Origin: Pseudomonas sp. KUIN-1 | GTDB taxonomy: Bacteria > Pseudomonadota > Gammaproteobacteria > Pseudomonadales > Pseudomonadaceae | Direction: 5' to 3' | Assembly: GCF_009176725.1 (NCBI RefSeq) | Contig: NZ_AP020337.1 | Location: 1,984,001-2,048,000 of the forward strand | Length of the DNA: 64,000 bases | Shown here: piece after piece, positions 51,356 to 59,920 of the stretch | How the letters are laid out: each line of letters begins with the position of its first letter | How positions within the stretch are numbered: position 1 is the stretch's first letter | Program-made: the position numbers and the translations under genes | Notes under the pieces: generated by a model | What the model saw: only the letters and a program-made list of their open reading frames with translations | The model's database searches: none | Told to the model about the DNA's origin: nothing

Positions 51356-52480
51356 ATGGAACAGGACATCATCAGATTTTTCACAGACTCGCAATTTCTG
51401 GGCATATCGCTCGCTAACTGGATACTGGCTATTTTTGCCTCGACCCTGAGTTTTATTCTGGTCAGGGGCGTGATCGGTTTTGTGCTCAGAAAGATGCGTT
51501 CGCGTGCCCAGGCGCCCAGCACGCATATGCGATACATCGTGGTTCAGGTGCTGTCGGGCACCAGTAATACGTTATTGCTGCTGGCTTCGATCCTGATCGG
51601 CATCGGCATGCTCGATCTGCCGGAACGCTGGCTCGGGCGGGTCAGCAGCCTATGGTTCGTGGTCGCCGCATTGCAGGTCGGGTTGTGGGCGAACCGGGCG
51701 ATCGCGCTGGCGTTGCAGCGCTACTTCGTGCGTCACAACGCCGGCGGCACCTTTCAGGGCAGTGCGCTGGCCACGTTGAGTCTGTGGGGCGCGAAGGTGT
51801 TGCTGTGGGCCACGGTGGTCATGGCGATGCTGTCCAACGTCGGGGTCAATATCACCGCGTTTGTCGCCAGCCTCGGGGTCGGCGGCATTGCGGTCGCGCT
51901 GGCGGTGCAGAACATTCTGGGCGACGTGTTTGCCTCGCTGTCGATTGCGGTGGACAAGCCTTTCGAGGTCGGCGACTTCATCGTCGTCGGTGCGCTGTCC
52001 GGCACGGTCGAACACGTGGGCCTCAAGACCACGCGGATCCGCAGCCTGGGTGGCGAGCAGATCGTGATGGCCAACGCCGACATGATCAATAACACCATCC
52101 AGAACTACAAACGCTTGCAGGAGCGACGCATTGTCTTCGAATTCAGGCTGACCTATGACTGCTCGGTCGATCAGATCAGGGAAGTGCCGAAGAAAGTCGA
52201 AGCGATCATCAACGCGCAGAAACTGGCACGTTTCGACCGTTCGCATTTTCGGGGGTTTGGCGAGACATCGCTGGAGTTCGAGACCGTTTTCATCGTGCTC
52301 GACCCCAGCTACAACGTCTATATGGATGTGCAGCAGGCGATCAATCTGGACATCATGGAAGCCTTTGCCGAACTGGATGTGCGTTTCGCGTTCCCGTCCC
52401 GTACGGTGTACGTGGCGTCCCTGCCACCGGTTAAAACCGCTCGTCCGACTGCGCTTGAAGCAGCCGACGCGACGACCTGA
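51356..52480 (+). CDS. MscS-family mechanosensitive channel
   Basis: 374-residue inner-membrane channel. Four to five N-terminal helices precede the pore-lining helix and its conserved following segment (FVASLGVGGIAVALAVQNIL, then GDVFASLSIAVDKPFEVGDF), the MscS signature. The soluble beta and alpha/beta vestibule domain follows, ending FAFPSRTVYVASLP. The ATG has GGGGGCCGG before it. It is longer than MscS of E. coli (286 residues), with extra membrane helices at the N-terminus. It releases solutes on osmotic downshock. Convergent with the phosphoesterase gene, 5 bases apart. Confidence 0.92.
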   Translation: MEQDIIRFFTDSQFLGISLANWILAIFASTLSFILVRGVIGFVLRKMRSRAQAPSTHMRYIVVQVLSGTSNTLLLLASILIGIGMLDLPERWLGRVSSLWFVVAALQVGLWANRAIALALQRYFVRHNAGGTFQGSALATLSLWGAKVLLWATVVMAMLSNVGVNITAFVASLGVGGIAVALAVQNILGDVFASLSIAVDKPFEVGDFIVVGALSGTVEHVGLKTTRIRSLGGEQIVMANADMINNTIQNYKRLQERRIVFEFRLTYDCSVDQIREVPKKVEAIINAQKLARFDRSHFRGFGETSLEFETVFIVLDPSYNVYMDVQQAINLDIMEAFAELDVRFAFPSRTVYVASLPPVKTARPTALEAADATT

Positions 52481-52485
52481 TCGAA

Positions 52486-54171
52486 TCAGGCCGGAAACTG
52501 CAGCGCGTTGGTCAGGTCGCCCATCGGCGTCTGGCCACGCGCGATCATGGCCTCGTCGCGGCGTTTCAGGCCGTCGAGCTTTTCCAGGCCATGCACGCGG
52601 GTGATCAGGCGCAGGATCGAGGCCGTGTCGTAAACCGTGTGGTCGACCTTGCCCTTGCGGGCGAAAGGGGAGATGACCAGGGCGGGAATGCGCGTGCCAG
52701 GACCAAAGCGGTCGCCTTTTGGTGGTGCAACGTGGTCCCACCAGCCGCCGTTCTCGTCGACGGTGACGACGATCACCATGTTGTCCCACTGCGGGCTCTT
52801 GCGCAGCACCTTGATCACCCGGTCGATGTGCCGGTCACCCGCAGCCACGTCGGCGTAACCGGCGTGCATGTTCAGGTTGCCCTGGGGTTTGTAGAAGGTA
52901 ACGGCAGGCAACTTGCCCGCTTCGGCATCGGCGAGGAAGCGATTGGTGCTCGACTCGTCACCCAGGCCACCATCACGCAGGCGCTTCTTGCGCTCTTCAG
53001 GGTGCTGCGGACCCTGCTGCTTGAAGTAGTTGAACGGCTGGTGATGGTATTGAAAGTTGGGGATTTTCGGGATCCCGGTGGAGTCCTTGAATTCATCCAG
53101 CGTCACTTGCCAGGCACCGGCATACCAGGCCCAGTCGACATTCCTTTTCGACAGTTTGTCACCGATGTGCTCGTGGCTTTGCGGAACCAGCACGTTGGGC
53201 AGATCCGGTTTCGAGTAATCAGGGTTCTGCGGGTCACGCAGCCAGGTTGGCCAGTACGGCGGGGCCATGGTGTTGACGGCGTAGTTGTCCGGCGTGATGG
53301 CGCTGGGGCCGAACTGCGGCGGCCCGTCCATGGCGCTGGCCGGCGACTTGTCGAGTGGTTTGAGGCGCGGGTCCTGCGGGTTGAAACTCTGCAGGGTGGC
53401 GATTTGTGACTTGGCCGGCGATTCGGCGGCGTTCGGGTAAACAGGCGCCGTGGCTGAAATCAGGTACTGGTGGTTGAGGAACGAGCCGCCGAAAGCACCC
53501 TGAAAGAAGTTGTCACAAAGTACGAACTCCTCGGCCACATCCCACAGGCGCAGCGAGTACTGAGTCTGTGCGTAGTTGCCCATGGTCAGGCCGCCTGCAT
53601 CGGCCCAGGCCACGAAGCGGTCGTTCTTGCCGTCGTTGATCTGCATCTGGTTCTGGTAAAAGACGTGCCACAGGTCGCGGGTCACCAGGCTCAGCGGCAG
53701 GTCTTCACCGTTTGGTCCCTTGAGCGGGAACGGCGCGTTGGGCAGGTCTTGCTGAAATTGCTCGCCCACCGGATAGGTCACGCCATCGACGGTTTGCGGT
53801 CCGACCTGCAGCACGCCGCCCCAGGCCGGGGGCAGTTTGGACAAGCGCGTGCCGTCGCGGTCGCGCTGCTCGTAATCGGAAGGCCTGAGCGAGGAGAGCG
53901 GCTTTTCGACACCGGGGAAATCGCCGAACAGGTTATTGAAGCTGCGGTTCTCGGCGTAGATCACCACAATGGTTTTCACATTTTCGCGCAAGGCGCGATC
54001 CAGCGCGGGTCCGGCAAGGTGATGATGCCGTTCGTTGTCGCCAGGCGGCTTCTCGTGGGCAGAAACGTAACTGCTAAGGGTGACACCTGCACCCAGGGCA
54101 GCCATCCCGCCCAGAAAACGACGGCGGCTGGGGTTTTCGTTGGTCTCTTCGTCGTCTGGTCTGTCGCTCAT
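52486..54171 (-). CDS. Tat-exported phosphoesterase (AcpA/PLC-like)
   Basis: 561-residue periplasmic or secreted phosphoesterase of the PF04185 family (acid phosphatase AcpA, phospholipase C). A twin-arginine signal is evident: SRRRFLGGMAALGAGVTLSS. The metal-site sequences are IVVIYAENRSFNNLFGDFPG, with the catalytic ENRSF, FGGSFLNHQYL and TVDENGGWWDHVAPP, then GPGTRIPALVISPFA. I start at ATG 54171; a TTG at 54177 is in frame. It may release phosphate from organic esters. Substrate not readable. Confidence 0.9.
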   Translation of the reverse strand: MSDRPDDEETNENPSRRRFLGGMAALGAGVTLSSYVSAHEKPPGDNERHHHLAGPALDRALRENVKTIVVIYAENRSFNNLFGDFPGVEKPLSSLRPSDYEQRDRDGTRLSKLPPAWGGVLQVGPQTVDGVTYPVGEQFQQDLPNAPFPLKGPNGEDLPLSLVTRDLWHVFYQNQMQINDGKNDRFVAWADAGGLTMGNYAQTQYSLRLWDVAEEFVLCDNFFQGAFGGSFLNHQYLISATAPVYPNAAESPAKSQIATLQSFNPQDPRLKPLDKSPASAMDGPPQFGPSAITPDNYAVNTMAPPYWPTWLRDPQNPDYSKPDLPNVLVPQSHEHIGDKLSKRNVDWAWYAGAWQVTLDEFKDSTGIPKIPNFQYHHQPFNYFKQQGPQHPEERKKRLRDGGLGDESSTNRFLADAEAGKLPAVTFYKPQGNLNMHAGYADVAAGDRHIDRVIKVLRKSPQWDNMVIVVTVDENGGWWDHVAPPKGDRFGPGTRIPALVISPFARKGKVDHTVYDTASILRLITRVHGLEKLDGLKRRDEAMIARGQTPMGDLTNALQFPA

Positions 54172-54264
54172 CGCCAAATACTCGCGCTGGTTAATGTGTT
54201 ACCAAAGATTTCACGCGAGCGTAACCATGGAATATGACGCTATTGCGACAGCGCAGATCAAGGA

Positions 54265-55059
54265 TCAGGGTGCGGTGGGTGTGGTGTAGTGATCGATGAT
54301 TTGCTGGATCTCGCCCGACAGACGCATCTGCACCAGCGTGCGCAAAATTCTGCCCACTGGCAGTTCGGGGTTATTGCGGATCAGGCAGGCGGCCGGCTGT
54401 TCGGCGACCAGTGAGATCGGCTTGAGTTTCTTGCCGTCAGGCAGGTTCCGGTTGGTCCATTCGAGGATCAACTGATTGGTCACCGCATAGTTGTAGCGCC
54501 CGGCCATCAGCTTGCCGAGCGTCTGGTTTTGCGTGCGTGCATCTTCACGGACCAGTTGATGAGTTTCGAAAAGGTGCTCGAGGGCCGGGTAGGTGTAGCC
54601 CAGCACGGTGCCGACGGTTTCGTTGTCGAACTGCTCGGGGTAGGGGCCGGCAGCTGTTGCGGCCGAAGCGACCAGCCAGTCGCGCTGATAGAGAATCGGC
54701 AGGCTCCACAGGTAGTCGCCGGAAAGGTCGGGGTACCACGCCTGGGCGCTGTAGCAGTGCATGTCGACTTCGCCGCGCTCGAGCGCCGACTGGATACGCA
54801 GGCGCGGCATCACGTGATAACGGGCTTCGAGGCCCACATGGTGCGTAAGGCTTTGCATGATGTCGAACAGAATGCCGGATTCGGGACGAAAGTCGGTGAT
54901 GTGCATCATCGGCATGGTCCAGCCTTCGTTGACCGCAAAGCTCAAGGTCCTCTGCGCCGCGCTGCCGTTTTGCGGCAACAGCAATAGCAGGCAGACCGCC
55001 GCTGCACGAGGCAGCCGCGGCGTGGTAAAGGCCCGGATAAAGCGCGTCAATAGAGTCAT
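54265..55059 (-). CDS. Periplasmic solute-binding protein, SBP family 3-like
   Basis: 264-residue protein with an N-terminal export signal (PRAAAVCLLLLLPQNGSA/AQ) and the fold sequence of family 3 substrate-binding proteins (LSFAVNEGWTMPMM, GILFDIMQSLTHHVGLEARY, GEVDMHCYSAQ). It lacks partner permease genes. Such orphan proteins may work with distant transporters or in signalling. It is divergent from dnaX, 100 bases away. Compare the similar orphan at 62.9 kb. Confidence 0.85.
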   Translation of the reverse strand: MTLLTRFIRAFTTPRLPRAAAVCLLLLLPQNGSAAQRTLSFAVNEGWTMPMMHITDFRPESGILFDIMQSLTHHVGLEARYHVMPRLRIQSALERGEVDMHCYSAQAWYPDLSGDYLWSLPILYQRDWLVASAATAAGPYPEQFDNETVGTVLGYTYPALEHLFETHQLVREDARTQNQTLGKLMAGRYNYAVTNQLILEWTNRNLPDGKKLKPISLVAEQPAACLIRNNPELPVGRILRTLVQMRLSGEIQQIIDHYTTPTAP

Positions 55060-55159
55060 TTGCACAGCTTAGCCACAATAGAGGCGGACACCAGATGCAA
55101 TTTTGCCCCTGCTCGGCTAGCATTGGCGGTCTTCCGCTTACCAGTTGCGACGGTTTTAA

Positions 55160-57376
55160 ATGAGTTATCAGGTTCTTGCACGTAAATGGCGTCCGCGCTC
55201 GTTCCGCGAAATGGTCGGCCAGGCTCATGTGTTGAAGGCCCTGATCAACGCGCTGGACAGCCAGCGCCTGCACCATGCCTATCTGTTCACCGGCACACGG
55301 GGCGTCGGCAAGACGACTATCGCGCGGATCATCGCCAAGTGCCTGAACTGTGAAACCGGCATTACTTCGACGCCCTGCGGCACCTGCTCGGTGTGCAAGG
55401 AGATCGACGAGGGCCGGTTCGTCGACCTGATCGAAATCGACGCCGCCAGCCGCACCAAGGTCGAAGACACGCGCGAGCTGCTGGATAACGTGCAGTACGC
55501 GCCCAGTCGCGGTCGCTTCAAGGTCTACCTGATCGACGAAGTGCACATGCTTTCCAGCCACTCGTTCAACGCCTTGCTCAAGACGCTTGAAGAGCCGCCG
55601 CCCTACGTCAAGTTCATCCTGGCCACCACCGATCCGCAAAAACTGCCGGCGACCATCCTTTCGCGCTGCCTGCAGTTCTCGCTGAAAAACATGACGCCCG
55701 AGCGCGTGGTCGAGCATCTGACCCACGTGCTGGGCGTCGAGAACGTGCCGTTCGAAGATGACGCGCTGTGGCTGCTCGGGCGCGCCGCCGACGGTTCGAT
55801 GCGTGATGCGATGAGCCTCACCGATCAGGCCATTGCCTTCGGTGAAGGCAAGGTCATGGCTGCCGATGTACGTGCCATGCTCGGCACGCTGGACCACGGC
55901 CAGGTCTTCGATGTACTGACCGCGCTGCTGGAAGGCGATGCCCGCGGGGTGCTGGAGGCGGTACGCCATCTGGCCGAGCAGGGCCCTGACTGGAATGGCG
56001 TGCTCTCGGAAATTCTCAACGTGCTGCACCGTGTGGCGATTGCCCAGGCGCTGCCGGAAGGCGTCGACAACGGTCACGGCGATCGTGACCGGGTGCTGGC
56101 CCTGGCGCAGGCCCTGCCTGCCGAAGATGTGCAGTTTTACTACCAGATGGGCTTGATTGGTCGTCGTGACTTGCCACTGGCCCCTGATCCGCGTGGCGGC
56201 TTCGAGATGGTCCTGCTGCGTATGCTGGCGTTTCGTCCTGCCGACAGCGAGGACGCGCCGAGGCAGCCGCTAAAGCCAGTGGGGATCAGCCAGGCCACGG
56301 TTGATTCCCGAAAAGCAGTGGCTGATGCGACACCTGTTGCATCGGCAGCTCCCGCAGTGTCGAGCGCTCCGGTGATGGCTGCGCCCGATCCGGCCTTCGA
56401 AGCGCTGCCGCCTGCAGCGGCGCCGAAGCCGCCCGCCGCCCGGCCAGAGCCCGCGGTGCAGCCGGAATCGAAGCCAGAGCCACAAGCCGCGCCAGTCGAA
56501 GACCTCGACCTGCCGTGGAATGAGCCGAAATCCCCGGCTGCCGAACCCGCCGCCGAAACTGCGCCTGATACCGATACCGATACCGATACCGAGCCAGTCG
56601 CCGAGCCGGTTCTGGAGACCGTTTCCGAGCAGCCTGACCTGACGCCCATGCCGACGCCTGCGCCCGCCAGCCCGGTGCCGGCCGCACCCGAGGCCGAGCC
56701 TGAGCAGCCGGTTGCCGAGCAGCAGGACGCGCCGGCAATGCTCGAAGCCATCCCGGACTCTGCGTATCTGTCCACGCACACCGATTCGATGTCTTCCGAC
56801 TCCGGGCCGATGGGGCGTGATGACGAACCGCCAGCGGATGATGATTACGTCGAGCCGGATATCGATATAGACCCGGCGTCCTACAGCTATCTGGACGAGC
56901 TGGCCCACGAAAGTGTCGTCGAGCTTGAAGCGGTCGAGCCGGAGCCTGCTCCGGCCGCCAAACCGGCCACCGGTCTTGCGGCCGAGTGGCTGGACGTGTT
57001 CCCCAAGCTGCCGATCTCCGGCATGACCGGCAGCATCGCGGCCAACTGCACATTGATCTCGGTCGATGGCGATAACTGGCTGCTGCACCTGGACCCGGCG
57101 CACAGCGCGCTGTTCAACTCGACTCAGCAGCGGCGTCTGAACGATGCGTTGAACCAGTACCATGGGCGCACGATCAATCTGAGTATCGAGCTGATCAAGC
57201 CCGAGCAGGAAACCCCTGCGCAGGCCGCTTCACGGCTGCGTGCCGAGCGCCAGCGCCAGGCCGAAGCCTCGATCCAGGCCGACCCGTACATCCAGCAGAT
57301 GCTGCAACAGTTCGGCGCTGTGATCCGGGAAGACACGATCAAACCCGTTGACGCGCCTGCGGTGCAGGCTCAATAA
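55160..57376 (+). CDS. dnaX: DNA polymerase III subunits tau/gamma
   Basis: 738-residue clamp-loader ATPase. Opens MSYQVLARKWRPRSF; Walker A is GTRGVGKTTIAR; zinc ligands include CGTCSVC; Walker B contains YLIDEVHMLS, followed by the SRC sensor (ILSRCLQF). Residues about 375-600 are a low-complexity Ala/Pro/Glu-rich linker, including DTDTDTDT encoded by four GATACC copies (56567-56590). The C-terminal tau domain (LAAEWLDVFPKLPISGMTGS) binds the polymerase. I see no obvious AAAAAAG slippage site for gamma. Followed by ybaB after 61 bases. Confidence 0.95.
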   Translation: MSYQVLARKWRPRSFREMVGQAHVLKALINALDSQRLHHAYLFTGTRGVGKTTIARIIAKCLNCETGITSTPCGTCSVCKEIDEGRFVDLIEIDAASRTKVEDTRELLDNVQYAPSRGRFKVYLIDEVHMLSSHSFNALLKTLEEPPPYVKFILATTDPQKLPATILSRCLQFSLKNMTPERVVEHLTHVLGVENVPFEDDALWLLGRAADGSMRDAMSLTDQAIAFGEGKVMAADVRAMLGTLDHGQVFDVLTALLEGDARGVLEAVRHLAEQGPDWNGVLSEILNVLHRVAIAQALPEGVDNGHGDRDRVLALAQALPAEDVQFYYQMGLIGRRDLPLAPDPRGGFEMVLLRMLAFRPADSEDAPRQPLKPVGISQATVDSRKAVADATPVASAAPAVSSAPVMAAPDPAFEALPPAAAPKPPAARPEPAVQPESKPEPQAAPVEDLDLPWNEPKSPAAEPAAETAPDTDTDTDTEPVAEPVLETVSEQPDLTPMPTPAPASPVPAAPEAEPEQPVAEQQDAPAMLEAIPDSAYLSTHTDSMSSDSGPMGRDDEPPADDDYVEPDIDIDPASYSYLDELAHESVVELEAVEPEPAPAAKPATGLAAEWLDVFPKLPISGMTGSIAANCTLISVDGDNWLLHLDPAHSALFNSTQQRRLNDALNQYHGRTINLSIELIKPEQETPAQAASRLRAERQRQAEASIQADPYIQQMLQQFGAVIREDTIKPVDAPAVQAQ

Positions 57377-57437
57377 CTGAATACAGGGTGCCGCTGGCGC
57401 CACGCAAACGAACCATCCATTTTCGAGGAGATATCCC

Positions 57438-57764
57438 ATGATGAAAGGTGGCATGGCTGGCCTGATGAAGCAGGCGCAGCAAATGCAGGAAAAAATGGCC
57501 AAGATGCAGGAAGAACTGGCCAACGCGGAAGTCACCGGTCAATCGGGCGCAGGCCTGGTCAGCGTGGTGATGACCGGTCGTCATGACGTCAAGCGTATCA
57601 ACCTGGATGACAGCCTGATGCAGGAAGACAAGGAAGTGCTGGAAGACCTGATCGCCGCCGCCGTCAACGACGCCGTGCGCAAGATCGAGCAGGCCAGCCA
57701 GGACAAGACGGCTTCCATGACCGCTGGCATGCAGTTGCCGCCCGGTATGAAGCTGCCGTTCTGA
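57438..57764 (+). CDS. ybaB: Nucleoid-associated protein YbaB/EbfC
   Basis: 108-residue DNA-binding protein ([30 protein letters not shown]-like region, and PPGMKLPF at the end). GAGGAGATATCCC precedes the first of two ATGs. Normally ybaB is followed by recR in the dnaX-ybaB-recR unit; here the next gene is a TusA-like protein after a terminator. Confidence 0.94.
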   Translation: MMKGGMAGLMKQAQQMQEKMAKMQEELANAEVTGQSGAGLVSVVMTGRHDVKRINLDDSLMQEDKEVLEDLIAAAVNDAVRKIEQASQDKTASMTAGMQLPPGMKLPF

Positions 57765-57784
57765 CGGTCGCCCGGCTCATGATC

Positions 57785-57812
57785 AATGCCAGGCCCCGTG
57801 CCTGGCATTTTT
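57785..57812 (+). terminator. Intrinsic terminator after ybaB
   Basis: Ten-bp stem AATGCCAGGC / GCCTGGCATT with loop CCCGT and a following T-run, 20 bases after the ybaB stop. Ends the dnaX-ybaB unit. Confidence 0.9.
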
Positions 57813-57901
57813 CTGTCTGCTGTCTGGCCGCGCACCGCCATCAGCATTTGGCCTGATCGACTGAATTGAGCGACAATCCTCCCCCGTCTCTGGAGTGCCC
57901 C

Positions 57902-58156
57902 ATGTCTGAGCCCATTGAAAACCTCACTGTCGACGCCGAGCTGGACGCCGTAGGGCTGTTTTGTCCGGAACCGGTGATGATGTTGCACCAGAAGGTGCGT
58001 GATCTGCCTGCGGGTGGTCTGCTCAAGGTCATTGCAACCGATCCGTCCACGCGTCGCGATATTCCGAAATTCTGTGTATTCCTCGGTCACGAACTGGTTG
58101 CCGAGCAAGCCGAAGAGGGCACGTTCCTCTACTGGATCCGCAAGAAGTCCGACTGA
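57902..58156 (+). CDS. TusA-like sulfur-carrier protein
   Basis: 84-residue SirA/TusA-family protein with the active Cys in [19 protein letters not shown] (CPxP motif) and the family ending [12 protein letters not shown]. TusA relays persulfide sulfur to tRNA thiolation and other targets. The ATG has CTGGAGTGCC before it. Its neighbour is pdxB, 89 bases downstream; no desulfurase is nearby. Confidence 0.9.
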   Translation: MSEPIENLTVDAELDAVGLFCPEPVMMLHQKVRDLPAGGLLKVIATDPSTRRDIPKFCVFLGHELVAEQAEEGTFLYWIRKKSD

Positions 58157-58245
58157 TCGCCATATCGCTGCAACCCGCGCCTGTTCACGACACGCCTGTT
58201 CCCGATTCGAGCAGGTCCTTGTTCGCCAGACCCAGAGAGTCTTCC

Positions 58246-59388
58246 ATGCGCATTGTTGCCGACGAAAATATTCCCCTGCTCGACGCCTTTTTTGCTCATT
58301 TTGGTGAAATCCATCGCTTGCCGGGCCGCGCCATGGACCGCGCCGCGGTGGCGGATGCCGACATCCTGCTGGTTCGCTCGGTCACCGCAGTGACCCGCGA
58401 ACTGCTTGAAGGCAGCCCGGTACGTTTTGTCGGGACCTGCACCATCGGCACCGATCACCTGGATCTGGACTGGTTTCAGCAAGCCGGTATCCAGTGGGCC
58501 AGTGCTCCGGGCTGCAATGCGCGTGGCGTGGTGGACTACGTGCTCGGCAGCCTGCTGACCCTGGCTGAAATCGAAGGTGTCGACCTTGCGCAGCGCACCT
58601 ACGGAGTGGTCGGTGCAGGGCAGGTGGGTGCTCGGCTGATCAGCGTATTGAAGGCCCTAGGCTGGAACGTGCTGGTCTGCGATCCGCCACGCCAGGCTGC
58701 CGAAGGCGGCGATTTCGTCAGCCTCGACGAGATCCTGCAGCGCTGTGACGTCATCAGCCTGCACACGCCGCTGAGCAAAACCGGAGCGTCACCGACCTGG
58801 CATCTGCTTGACGACGCGCGCCTGCGTCAGCTTCGGCAAGGCGCCTGGCTGATCAATGCCAGCCGTGGCGCCATAGTGGATAACGCGGCGCTGCATGACG
58901 TCCTGCTTGAGCGGGAAGACCTGCAGGCTGTGCTGGATGTGTGGGAAGGCGAGCCGCAGGTCAACGTCGCACTCGCTGATCTGTGCATTCTGGGGACGCC
59001 GCATATCGCCGGCTACAGCCTGGATGGCAGGCAGCGCGGCACGGCACAGATCTATCAGGCGCTTTGCGGCTTTCTTGATCAGCCTGCGACGATCGAGCTG
59101 GACGATCTGCTGCCAAAACCCTGGCTGGCCCAGGTCAGTCTCGACGCGGCCTGCGACCCGGTCTGGGCACTTAACATGCTGTGCCGCGGCGTGTATGACC
59201 CGCGACGTGACGATGCGGACTTCCGCCGCAGCCTGACCGGTGACACCGCCAGCCAGCGTCTGGCCTTTGATGCATTGCGCAAGCAGTACCCGCCACGCCG
59301 GGAAATAGAAGGGCTGAAGGTGCGCCTGGAGGGCGAGTCCGAGGCGTTGGCGCAACTGGTGCGGGCGCTGGGTGCGGTGCTGGTCTGA
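58246..59388 (+). CDS. pdxB: Erythronate-4-phosphate dehydrogenase
   Basis: 380-residue NAD-dependent dehydrogenase in pyridoxal phosphate synthesis. Opens [23 protein letters not shown] fold is [14 protein letters not shown]; the catalytic His sits in [18 protein letters not shown], with Arg in [10 protein letters not shown] and Glu in VWEGEPQVN. The C-terminal PdxB-specific domain is present. The ATG 58246 is preceded by AGAGAG. PLP made here also serves AcdS. Confidence 0.95.
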   Translation: MRIVADENIPLLDAFFAHFGEIHRLPGRAMDRAAVADADILLVRSVTAVTRELLEGSPVRFVGTCTIGTDHLDLDWFQQAGIQWASAPGCNARGVVDYVLGSLLTLAEIEGVDLAQRTYGVVGAGQVGARLISVLKALGWNVLVCDPPRQAAEGGDFVSLDEILQRCDVISLHTPLSKTGASPTWHLLDDARLRQLRQGAWLINASRGAIVDNAALHDVLLEREDLQAVLDVWEGEPQVNVALADLCILGTPHIAGYSLDGRQRGTAQIYQALCGFLDQPATIELDDLLPKPWLAQVSLDAACDPVWALNMLCRGVYDPRRDDADFRRSLTGDTASQRLAFDALRKQYPPRREIEGLKVRLEGESEALAQLVRALGAVLV

Positions 59389-59415
59389 TCGCCAGCCGGG
59401 CTGGCGGACAATAAA

Positions 59416-59439
59416 AAACCCGACCAAGTGGTCGGGTTT
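59416..59439. terminator. Bidirectional intrinsic terminator
   Basis: AAACCCGACC-AAGT-GGTCGGGTTT, a 10-bp stem with A-rich and T-rich arms, between pdxB and the convergent small gene. Should stop transcription from both sides. Confidence 0.9.
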
Positions 59440-59462
59440 CAAATGTCTGGTACGGCTCGGTT

Positions 59463-59633
59463 TTATTTTTCCGGGGTTACCCAGTTCTTATCGCATTCCT
59501 GGCAGGCAGCCTGAACCATTTCTTCGGTGATCAGGACTTCTTCCCCGTGCTGGTCGAGAACTGCACCGCCAACCGGCAGATTGGGCGTGGCTCGAACGAC
59601 TTGAACTTCGTTGCTGCGCTCTTGCGGGTTCAT
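59463..59633 (-). CDS. Small uncharacterised acidic protein
   Basis: 56-residue protein (starts MNPQERSNEVQVV, ends CQECDKNWVTPEK). AAAGGAG lies 8 bases before the ATG, so translation is likely. It contains two Cys in CQEC that could bind metal. No recognised family. It lies between a terminator and the ABC transporter gene. Confidence 0.75.
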   Translation of the reverse strand: MNPQERSNEVQVVRATPNLPVGGAVLDQHGEEVLITEEMVQAACQECDKNWVTPEK

Positions 59634-59920
59634 GGTGTTTCTCCTTTCATCAGGTAACGGCGTTAAGTTAACCGCGCTTGATGACCGGTCCGTGACACGT
59701 ACTGTCAGCCGCTCAAACGCGCTCCAAGTGCAACAGATATGATGCAAATCTGCCAGCAGGCGCTTAGATCGATGTCTTATAGCGGCCTCTGTAAAGCAGT
59801 CATAACCTGACTCTGGAAACCGGCCGCAAGTTCATTCGAAATGATGTTCGGCGCGCCCGGCAACACAGGTGTAGGCTTTGCAATTCAGACAGATCGGGCA
59901 GACAGGCAGGTTCATCGTTC

